This document shows positions 1 to 5,091 of a stretch of DNA of 5,880 nucleotides, piece by piece. This stretch comes from an uncultured Micrococcales bacterium (GTDB lineage: Bacteria; Actinomycetota; Actinomycetes; Actinomycetales; Microbacteriaceae). The first letter of the stretch is position 1. Each line of letters starts with the position of its first letter. Position numbers and translations under genes: made by a program. Below the pieces are notes generated by a model that saw only the letters and a program-made list of their open reading frames with translations, was not told the DNA's origin and did no database searches. The stretch lies in contig CAITNA010000176.1 of assembly GCA_903893675.1 (NCBI GenBank), positions 1-5,880 of the forward strand. Reading direction: 5' to 3'.

Positions 1-239
1 ACCTCGAGGTACGGGTATTGCTGGGCGCTAAGGCTGAGCAGGCACAGTTCGAGGTAGCGCTCTACGTTATAGACCGGCACGACAACCGTGATCTTTGGCC
101 AGGCACCAGCCAGCTCGGCCCTGCGGGTTGCGGCCTGAGATAGACGGGTGAATCTGCGAGTTAGCAGGCCATCCGAGATGCGAGCCATCACTGGCAGCGA
201 CAAGAAGTCATAGCCAGCGCGCGCGATTCGGTTCAACAT
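1..239 (-). CDS. Family 2 glycosyltransferase, N-terminal part (runs off the left edge)
   Basis: Seventy-nine complete codons are visible, read on the minus strand from an ATG at 239-237. Residues 50-80 read ITVVVPVYNVERYLELCLLS and onwards to a QxYPxLEV segment. This is the first beta strand and helix of a GT-A fold family 2 glycosyltransferase: the VVPVYN motif begins the nucleotide-sugar site, and the YPYLEV strand normally precedes the 'DDGSTD' motif, which lies outside the window. Known members transfer a sugar from a nucleotide-sugar donor to a glycan or lipid acceptor at the inner face of the membrane. The first ~48 residues are a basic extension before the domain. An alternative in-frame GTG at 275 would add 12 residues; a TGA at 284-282 closes the frame beyond it. 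I prefer the ATG because a -10-like TAGCCT lies 7 bases upstream of it. Acceptor and pathway cannot be told from this fragment. Confidence 0.88.
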   Translation of the reverse strand, partial: MLNRIARAGYDFLSLPVMARISDGLLTRRFTRLSQAATRRAELAGAWPKITVVVPVYNVERYLELCLLSLSAQQYPYLE

Positions 240-246
240 TGCTACA

Positions 247-252
247 AGGCTA
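247..252 (-). promoter_or_regulatory. Possible -10 box for the glycosyltransferase (leaderless start)
   Basis: On the minus strand TAGCCT is followed by 7 bases and then the ATG at 239. This fits the TAnnnT consensus and the distance at which transcription would begin at or next to the start codon. There is no convincing Shine-Dalgarno sequence before this ATG, which favours a leaderless transcript. No good -35 is visible. The alternative is read-through from the secreted-protein gene whose stop lies 45 bases upstream. Confidence 0.4.
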
Positions 253-284
253 ATGGGGTGGCTAGCAGTTAGCACTCGATCTCA

Positions 285-1070
285 TTACCGAACGGTTATT
301 GGCCCCACCGCATCTGTATAAAAGTCAGTGAAGGTTGCTACTCCGAAATAAGTTGATGGGTTCGGTGTGTAAACATCACCGTTTTGACCTGAATATGTTC
401 CAGGCCACATAGCTTCCCAACTGGAGCACTGCAATGTAGATGGGTCCAGGGTTGAAGCATGGTAATAGGGCCTGCCACCAGCACCTATAAAGGTGCCGAT
501 CGACTGCTGAGTAGCGGTGTATGTTGCGTTGAAGCTCACAATATGTACTCCGCGCTCATTTGGCAATCTCACGAATTCCTTGGGTATCGGTGTTCCTAGC
601 AGGTTAGGGTCTATCCCTACATAGCCTTGGCCAGTACACGTCGAATTCAAATACGTCAGCTCGTCCTGTCCGCCAACCTTGCCGGTGCTTTGTTCATATA
701 TGAGCTGATGTTGGCCAACCAATACCGAGACGTAGTCAGCGTTTATATCCCCAACCGCTAACACTGGGCCTAGATTCTTACCCGTTGAGTCATACGCGGA
801 CAAGTATTTGGCGACTTCGCTATTAATAAAGATTGTCGTGGAAGTTGGCGTAGGGACAGGCGAGGGCTGGAAAGGCAGACCCAAACTGATGGCGATTGAC
901 CCTGGTGAACACTTATTTGAATTAGCGAGTTTCAGCACCTTAGTTTTGATATCCGAGCAGACGAGGACGCTGTTACTAGAAGCCGTCGCGACACCAATCG
1001 TGGCACTTACTGTTGAAACAATGACAACAATCGCTACAGATAACGCCGTAGCTCTCGCACGAATTTTCAT
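285..1070 (-). CDS. Secreted or surface-anchored protein of unknown function, 261 aa
   Basis: Residues 1-30 form a typical Sec signal: basic MKIRARAT, a hydrophobic stretch (~8-28), then VATA-SS as a likely signal peptidase site. Residues 37-64 (VC-SD-KT ... KC ... SLG) resemble the short Cys-bounded motif common in actinobacterial and phage-like surface proteins, in which a Cys, a Lys-Thr and a second Cys frame a beta hairpin. A Pro/Thr/Ser-rich linker (about 66-79) follows, then a mainly beta C-terminal domain (80-261) containing a YLNSTCTGQGYVG segment. The four mature cysteines (38, 54, 145, 215) fall as two pairs, consistent with extracellular disulfides. There is no lipobox, sortase motif or C-terminal membrane helix. 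The ATG at 1070 is chosen because the signal peptide starts there; an upstream start at 1229 would run into the ATPase gene. GC is about 47-48% in sampled rows, well below its neighbours. Specific function unknown. Confidence 0.82.
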   Translation of the reverse strand: MKIRARATALSVAIVVIVSTVSATIGVATASSNSVLVCSDIKTKVLKLANSNKCSPGSIAISLGLPFQPSPVPTPTSTTIFINSEVAKYLSAYDSTGKNLGPVLAVGDINADYVSVLVGQHQLIYEQSTGKVGGQDELTYLNSTCTGQGYVGIDPNLLGTPIPKEFVRLPNERGVHIVSFNATYTATQQSIGTFIGAGGRPYYHASTLDPSTLQCSSWEAMWPGTYSGQNGDVYTPNPSTYFGVATFTDFYTDAVGPITVR

Positions 1071-1075
1071 ACTGC

Positions 1076-1081
1076 AATCTA
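1076..1081 (-). promoter_or_regulatory. Possible -10 box of the secreted-protein gene
   Basis: TAGATT on the minus strand lies 5 bases before the ATG at 1070. This matches the TAnnnT pattern and a near-leaderless start. No clear Shine-Dalgarno precedes the ATG. A -35 is not obvious. The call is based on pattern and spacing only. Confidence 0.35.
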
Positions 1082-1121
1082 AACCGGTGCCTGTTGAAAA
1101 GAGGCAACCGCCACGCACGAC

Positions 1122-1127
1122 TAGCCT
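1122..1127 (+). promoter_or_regulatory. Probable -10 box of the P-type ATPase gene (leaderless GTG start)
   Basis: TAGCCT is followed by exactly 6 bases (AAGAGC) and then the GTG start at 1134, so transcription would begin at the start codon. The first three bases of the box are also an in-frame TAG, so no start further upstream is possible for this gene. No TTGACA-like -35 sits at 16-18 bases; a TTGAAA at 1094-1099 is 22 bases away, which is too far for a standard promoter. Confidence 0.5.
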
Positions 1128-1133
1128 AAGAGC

Positions 1134-3632
1134 GTGCTGAAACTTGCTGAGCTTGCCGGGCTGACCCCCGAGGATGCACTGACCAAACTCGAAGCGCAGG
1201 CCACAGGGCTCACCAGTGCCGAAGCCCATGATCGACTGGCCGAGTATGGCCCAAACGAGATCAAGACCAAGAAGCTCACCATCTTCGGCCTGCTGCTTCG
1301 CCAGTTCAAGAACCCGATTCTGATTTTGCTAGCTGGCGCCGGGGCCCTTTCAGGAGTTCTCGGTGACGCCGCGAACGCAACCACGCTCGGCTTCATTCTT
1401 GCTATGTCGGTCACCCTGAGCCTGAGCACGGAGTACCGCGCAGAGCGCGCCAGCGAAGATCTGAAGAGTCGAGCAACCCGCCACGCGACCGTGCTTCGAG
1501 ACGGCAGCCCCATGCAACTCGATGTCAGCAGGTTGGTGCCTGGAGATGTTGTTCGCCTCGCGGTCGGGTCGATCATCCCAGCTGATTTGCGACTGATTCA
1601 AACCAGCGACCTCGAGTGTGACGAAAGCATCATTACGGGTGAATCGATGCCGGTCGACAAGGATGCGAACTCAACCGATGTGGCAATCAACAGTGCGCTG
1701 ATGGGCACTGTGGTGCGCGCGGGAACCGCCACCGGTGTTGTCGTGCGCACCGGAAGTGAAACCGAATTCGGGGTTATTGCGGCGAGACTTGCCGACCGCG
1801 TTCCTGAAACTGATTTTCAAAAGGGCCTTCGTCGTTACAGCGTGTTCTTGCTGCGCATCGCAATCGTGCAGGCCGTGCTAATCATTGGTGTCAACGCACT
1901 GCTCGGTCGAAACGTGATCGAAGCGATTCTTTTTGCTCTCGCACTTGCCGTTGGCATGACACCACAGTTGTTGCCTGCCGTTGTCAGCACCGCGATGGCG
2001 ATGGGCTCGAAGCAGCTGGCGAAGTCTGGCGTTCTTATCAAACGGTTGGTTTCGATCGAAGACCTCGGCGACCTAGACGTGCTGATGACCGACAAGACCG
2101 GCACGCTTACCGCCGGCGCGGTCGCGTTCGACAAACCAGTGCAGTTCGGCGACTTGGATGTTCGACTGCTCGGCATGCTCGCCAGCGACGTCGACTACTC
2201 GCAGGCACTGCAAACTACTGCTGGCATGAACCCACTCGATGCCGCGCTGTGGAGCGCAGCCGATGCGGCCACCGTCTTTGACCGATCTGCGGCTCGACAA
2301 GATTCGCTTGCCTTTGACCACAACCGCCGCATTGCCTCGAGCCTGGTGACTTTGAAGGGCGCCTCGCTGCTGGTCTCGAAGGGGTCGCCCGAAGACCTGA
2401 TGGCCCGCTGCGTTGGGGTGACCCAGGCGCAGAAAGAACAGTTGCAGGCTCTCTATCTGCAGGGGGCCAGGGTCATTGCCGTTGCTAGCAAGCCCCTCAC
2501 CAAGAGCTCGCACCTCGCCCCTGCCGACGAATCGGGTCTTGAGCTTCAGGGCTACCTGAGCTTTGCCGACCCGATCAAGGTCGACGTTCAGACCTCGCTC
2601 GAGGCACTGGCTGCCCTTGGCATCGAGGTGAAGATCGCCACCGGTGACTCGGCAGAGGTGGCGGCTACAGTCTGCTCGCGAGTGGGCATCAATGTGCTCG
2701 GTTCACTCACCGGAACCCAGATCGAGGCCCTCGACGATGCTGCCCTCGCCGAAGCCGTGAAGCACACCACCGTGTTCGCCCGCGTTTCGCCAGAGCAGAA
2801 GGCGCGCATCCTTCGTGCGATTCGTGCGGGCGGAAACTCGGTTGGTTTCTTGGGCGATGGCGTGAACGACGCAATCGCGCTGCACGATGCAGACGTTGGC
2901 ATCTCGGTCGACTCGGCAACCGATGTCGCCAAGGACGCGGCCGATGTCGTGTTGCTCGAAAAAGACCTCGGTGTGCTCGCCACCGGTGTTCGTCAGGGTC
3001 GACGCGTTTTCAACAACACGATGAAGTATGTGCTGATGCAAACCTCGAGTGACTTCGGCAACATGATCAGCGCGGCAATCGGTTCGGTGATTCTGCCGTT
3101 CCTTCCGATGGCACCGAATCAGGTGCTGCTTCAAGACCTCATGTATGACTCGAGTCAGCTCACGATTCCTAGCGACAACGTTGACATCGAACAAACCGCA
3201 AAGCCTTCACACTGGCGCATCGAATTCATTCGTAAGTTCATGATCATCTTCGGTCTGGCAAGTTCAATTTTTGATTTCGCAACATTCGCCTTGATGATGT
3301 TCGGCTTCCACGCCAAGGCTGAGGAATTCCAAACCGGATGGTTCGTCGAGTCACTCGCCACGGCAACGCTGATCGTCTTTGCGATTCGCACGCGTCGCGT
3401 TCCGTTCTTCAGGTCACGTCCATCCGGGCAGTTGGTTGCATCCGTGTTGTTTATTTTTGGGCTGGGATGCGCGGTGACCTATCTGCCAATCGGCGGCTGG
3501 TTCGGTTTCGTGCCGCTGCCCGCGCCGTTCTTCCTGGCGCTGCTTGGCATGGTGCTTGCCTACTTGCTCGTGGTTGAGGTGGCGAAGAAGATTCTGTTCC
3601 GCGACCTGCGTTCGGCAAGCACCGCCAACTAG
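1134..3632 (+). CDS. mgtA: Mg2+-translocating P-type ATPase (P3B, MgtA/MgtB-like), 832 aa
   Basis: An ATP-driven inner-membrane cation pump, of the family that imports Mg2+ into the cytoplasm. In order: N-terminal cation-ATPase domain (about 14-45, ending YGPNEI); M1-M2 (~53-97); actuator domain with TGES at 168-171; M3-M4 (~236-286) with VGMTPQLLP at 273-281; phosphorylation motif DKTGT with catalytic Asp320; nucleotide-binding domain with KGSPE at 416-420; TGD at 503-505; hinge GDGVND at 574-579; then M5-M10 (~630-820). The M7-M8 region (SSIFDF, QTGWFVES, TLIVFAIRTRRVPF) is diagnostic of the MgtA/MgtB group and not of Ca2+ or heavy-metal pumps; there is no CPC motif. The length is somewhat below that of enteric MgtA (about 900). 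Start is a GTG with no Shine-Dalgarno, 6 bases after a -10 box; an in-frame TAG lies just upstream. No Mg2+-sensing leader fits in the 63-base spacer. Polar residues in M4, M5 and M6 differ from the usual set. The symbol mgtA is by family resemblance. Confidence 0.95.
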   Translation: MLKLAELAGLTPEDALTKLEAQATGLTSAEAHDRLAEYGPNEIKTKKLTIFGLLLRQFKNPILILLAGAGALSGVLGDAANATTLGFILAMSVTLSLSTEYRAERASEDLKSRATRHATVLRDGSPMQLDVSRLVPGDVVRLAVGSIIPADLRLIQTSDLECDESIITGESMPVDKDANSTDVAINSALMGTVVRAGTATGVVVRTGSETEFGVIAARLADRVPETDFQKGLRRYSVFLLRIAIVQAVLIIGVNALLGRNVIEAILFALALAVGMTPQLLPAVVSTAMAMGSKQLAKSGVLIKRLVSIEDLGDLDVLMTDKTGTLTAGAVAFDKPVQFGDLDVRLLGMLASDVDYSQALQTTAGMNPLDAALWSAADAATVFDRSAARQDSLAFDHNRRIASSLVTLKGASLLVSKGSPEDLMARCVGVTQAQKEQLQALYLQGARVIAVASKPLTKSSHLAPADESGLELQGYLSFADPIKVDVQTSLEALAALGIEVKIATGDSAEVAATVCSRVGINVLGSLTGTQIEALDDAALAEAVKHTTVFARVSPEQKARILRAIRAGGNSVGFLGDGVNDAIALHDADVGISVDSATDVAKDAADVVLLEKDLGVLATGVRQGRRVFNNTMKYVLMQTSSDFGNMISAAIGSVILPFLPMAPNQVLLQDLMYDSSQLTIPSDNVDIEQTAKPSHWRIEFIRKFMIIFGLASSIFDFATFALMMFGFHAKAEEFQTGWFVESLATATLIVFAIRTRRVPFFRSRPSGQLVASVLFIFGLGCAVTYLPIGGWFGFVPLPAPFFLALLGMVLAYLLVVEVAKKILFRDLRSASTAN

Positions 3633-4544
3633 CTAGAAGTTGTCGCCGACTCGACCGAAGTAGTCAGCACCGAAGGCCACAGGCCAATCGGCAGGCTGGT
3701 GCCCCAGCTTCTTCAAGTAGCGAGCCACGGTGTAGGCCGGGTCGCGCAACTCACCAGAGGCCAGCCCCTGCTTAGGCAGCATGCCCCAGCGACCGCGTGC
3801 ATCCGGGGCGATCAGCTCAACATCGGCAGCCGCGAAGGCGAGCGCCCAGGCCTTTGCCTCTGCTTCAGGCAGGGTTTCAGGCTTCGGAGTTTCGTTGCCC
3901 TTTGGCCCTGTGCCGAAGAAGGCGAAGAGCTCGTCGATCTGCGCAAGCTCGACTGCGTTCTCGTCCTTCCAGTGCTGAGGGAACCCGTCGATGAACGCAT
4001 ACAGGTTTCGGTATGCGTCCCGCGCAGCGGCCCCCAACCAAGGCAAGACCCAGCCGTTGCGAAGTGCGCGAACGTGCTGGTTCAGCAGAGTTTCGCCCTC
4101 TCGGCGCTGCCACCACTTGAGCTGGATGACAACGAAAACGTCGACACCCCACTCGAGCAGGTCGGCCTCGGTCGCGCCAGCATCGAAGGCGTAGCTGAGC
4201 CAGCCCACCGCAGCGGCAGTTGGAACGATCTGCAGCGAACTTCCAAAGTAGCCAACCAGCGGCTTCTCAGGTTGTTTGGCCAATGCCTGGCCAAGAGTTT
4301 CGCGAGCTATGTGACTGACGATGTTTCCTGCGCTGCTGCCCAGGATGGTGAACTCTTCATAGAGTTCAGAAGCGATGGCCGCTGCCAATGCTTCTTGAGG
4401 CAACTCGGAGTAGTCGCCTTGTAGTGTGATGCCCGATCGGGTCGGATCGAACTTGCTTGCTTCGACGATTGCAGTGCGTCGCTCGCCACGCCAAAGGTGT
4501 GACTGACCGCCGGACATATCGCCGATTTCATCGTGAATAGACAT
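3633..4544 (-). CDS. Uncharacterised protein, 303 aa, behind a SAM riboswitch
   Basis: I do not recognise the family. The protein looks soluble and largely helical: no signal peptide, and no segment I would call a membrane helix. It is rich in tryptophan (11, including W144-W145, W165, W169, W287), has no cysteine and only three methionines (1, 10, 255). The middle (about 95-185) is the most hydrophobic part; 211-228 is a Gly/Pro/Glu-rich linker; the C-terminus ends WPVAFGADYFGRVGDNF. The ATG at 4544 is preceded by GAGAGG with a 4-base gap, so I choose it over the ATG at 4556; a still longer reading from 4697 would translate the riboswitch. Its leader carries a SAM-I/IV-type riboswitch with its own promoter, so a job in methionine, SAM or sulfur metabolism is the best inference, but nothing in the protein itself shows one. 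It ends head-on against the ATPase stop with no spacer. Confidence 0.85.
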   Translation of the reverse strand: MSIHDEIGDMSGGQSHLWRGERRTAIVEASKFDPTRSGITLQGDYSELPQEALAAAIASELYEEFTILGSSAGNIVSHIARETLGQALAKQPEKPLVGYFGSSLQIVPTAAAVGWLSYAFDAGATEADLLEWGVDVFVVIQLKWWQRREGETLLNQHVRALRNGWVLPWLGAAARDAYRNLYAFIDGFPQHWKDENAVELAQIDELFAFFGTGPKGNETPKPETLPEAEAKAWALAFAAADVELIAPDARGRWGMLPKQGLASGELRDPAYTVARYLKKLGHQPADWPVAFGADYFGRVGDNF

Positions 4545-4576
4545 GATGCCTCTCATAAATTGGAGGCGAACCTCCA
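4545..4576 (-). promoter_or_regulatory. Putative riboswitch expression platform over the ribosome binding site
   Basis: Two exclusive hairpins are visible on the minus strand. In the first, TGGAGG (4576-4571) pairs with CCTCCA (4566-4561) around a TTCG loop. In the second, GCCTC (4567-4563) pairs with GAGGC (4552-4548), burying the GAGAGG ribosome binding site of the ATG at 4544. The 5' arm of the first hairpin shares three bases (4576-4574) with the 3' strand of the riboswitch pseudoknot. Inferred mechanism: SAM binding forms the pseudoknot, breaks the first hairpin and lets the second close the ribosome binding site; low SAM opens translation. No U-tract follows, so this does not look like a transcription terminator. 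Confidence 0.6.
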
Positions 4577-4668
4577 CTGGTTGCCCGCAGCGGCTGCTGC
4601 CGGGCCACATCGTTTTGGGCACCTTTCCAGTGGGGAGGTTGCCGGACCTTGCGGTCACTCTTGATGCG
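4574..4668 (-). promoter_or_regulatory. SAM-I/IV-clan riboswitch aptamer
   Basis: Read on the minus strand, the SAM-I core signatures occur in order: UCAAGAG (4664-4658), CCGGCAACC (4645-4637) and AAGGUGCC (4625-4618). Helices fit. P1 is CGCAUC (4668-4663) with GAUGUG (4611-4606), 6 pairs including one G-U. P2 is GACC/GGUC (4656-4653 with 4648-4645) around a GCAA tetraloop, too short for the SAM-I kink-turn. P3 is ACCU/AGGU (4639-4636 with 4624-4621). A hairpin 3' of P1 (4605-4583) pairs GCCC/GGGC and GCAGC/GCUGC with a bulged G. The P3 loop CCACUGG (4633-4627) is perfectly complementary to CCAGUGG (4580-4574), which gives the peripheral pseudoknot that distinguishes SAM-IV and SAM-I/IV forms from SAM-I. 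Known members bind S-adenosylmethionine and usually repress methionine or SAM genes. The RNA begins about where its promoter predicts. Confidence 0.88.
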
Positions 4669-4674
4669 AAATAA

Positions 4675-4702
4675 ACAATACACACTGCCACCGACATTGC
4701 AA
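4675..4702 (-). promoter_or_regulatory. Promoter of the riboswitch-controlled gene
   Basis: On the minus strand TTGCAA (4702-4697) and TATTGT (4680-4675) are separated by 16 bases. Each matches 4 of 6 bases of the -35 and -10 consensus. Predicted transcription start is near 4668, which is the first base of riboswitch helix P1; that agreement supports both calls. Confidence 0.65.
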
Positions 4703-4711
4703 ATGATTTAC

Positions 4712-4717
4712 TAGCCT
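4712..4717 (+). promoter_or_regulatory. Possible -10 box of the YciI-family gene
   Basis: TAGCCT on the plus strand is the same hexamer as seen before the ATPase and the glycosyltransferase. It would start transcription near 4724, giving a leader of about 40 bases before the ATG at 4765. It stands back to back with the minus-strand promoter, whose -35 lies 10 bases away. No good -35 is visible for this box. Confidence 0.4.
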
Positions 4718-4748
4718 TGAATAAATCTCCACGGATTATTAGTTCCCA

Positions 4749-4756
4749 GAAGAAAG
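4749..4756 (+). promoter_or_regulatory. Ribosome binding site fixing the YciI-family start
   Basis: The purine-rich GAAGAAAG lies 8 bases before the ATG at 4765. It decides in favour of this ATG over the in-frame TTG at 4717, which would add 16 residues that do not resemble the family and which overlaps the -10-like hexamer. Confidence 0.55.
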
Positions 4757-4764
4757 ACTCGCGA

Positions 4765-5091
4765 ATGCGTTACATCATTTTTGTCATCGACGACCAGACC
4801 GAAAAGGCTCCTGCCAACGAGATGGCAGCCATCGACGCATTCAACGAGATGCTCGAAGAGAAGGGCTACTGGATCACCGCCGGTGGAATCAACCACGGCG
4901 CTGCCGCAACTCTCATCGACAACCGCGCAGACGCAGGCCACGTTGCCGGCGGTTCGCTCTACAACTCGGATGAGCACTACTCAGGTTTCTGGCTAATCAA
5001 CGCGCCAGACGACGCCACCGCCCTTGAGCTCGCTAAGGCTGGCTCGAAGGCCTGCAACCGCAAGGTCGAACTGCGCCCTTACCTGCGCTAA
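4765..5091 (+). CDS. YciI-family small protein, 108 aa
   Basis: A small cytoplasmic protein of the YciI/YCII-related superfamily, with a ferredoxin-like alpha-beta fold that generally forms dimers. Visible support: the first strand MRYIIFVIDD; a helix (about 18-33); a GYWITAGG strand (34-41); a GGSLYNSD segment (62-69); the SGFWLINAPDDATALELAK strand-helix (73-91); and the terminal VELRPYLR, corresponding to the EVRP ending typical of actinobacterial members. The length (about 100-120 aa) is normal for the family. Family functions are mostly unknown; some relatives are enzymes and others are associated with sigma factors, but no sigma factor is visible here. It diverges from the riboswitch-controlled gene, and its TAA overlaps the stop of the convergent hydrolase gene (shared CTAA at 5088-5091). 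Confidence 0.87.
   Translation: MRYIIFVIDDQTEKAPANEMAAIDAFNEMLEEKGYWITAGGINHGAAATLIDNRADAGHVAGGSLYNSDEHYSGFWLINAPDDATALELAKAGSKACNRKVELRPYLR

Noticed and set aside
1071..1133. Mg2+-sensing riboswitch before the ATPase gene
   Set aside because: The divergent spacer is only 63 bases and the start appears leaderless; no room for a ykoK or mgtA-type leader.
808..1140. Plus-strand open frame of 110 codons opposite the secreted-protein gene
   Set aside because: It is antisense to a gene with a clear signal peptide, and its product has no recognisable domain.
1071..1229. Upstream extension of the secreted protein to 1229
   Set aside because: It overlaps the start of the ATPase gene on the other strand, and the signal peptide clearly begins at the ATG at 1070.
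2073..2513. Several minus-strand open frames inside the ATPase gene
   Set aside because: These are high-GC shadows of a gene with all P-type ATPase motifs intact.
3699..4424. Plus-strand open frame of 241 codons opposite the 303-aa gene
   Set aside because: The minus-strand reading has a ribosome binding site, promoter and riboswitch; the plus-strand product is low-complexity and unlike any family.
4571..4575. GGAGG as the ribosome binding site for an ATG at 4556
   Set aside because: The 14-base gap is too long and the sequence is held in a perfect hairpin; GAGAGG before the ATG at 4544 is a better pair.
4561..4576. GGAGG-TTCG-CCTCC hairpin as an intrinsic terminator
   Set aside because: No U-tract follows on either strand, and it lies between a riboswitch and a start codon, where a translational switch fits better.
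4545..4697. Upstream extension of the 303-aa gene to a start at 4697
   Set aside because: It would translate the riboswitch and its hairpins as protein; the added 51 residues look arbitrary, and GAGAGG sits just before the ATG at 4544.
4717..4764. TTG start of the YciI-family gene at 4717
   Set aside because: The extra 16 residues do not belong to the fold; the TTG overlaps a -10-like hexamer, and a ribosome binding site precedes the ATG at 4765.
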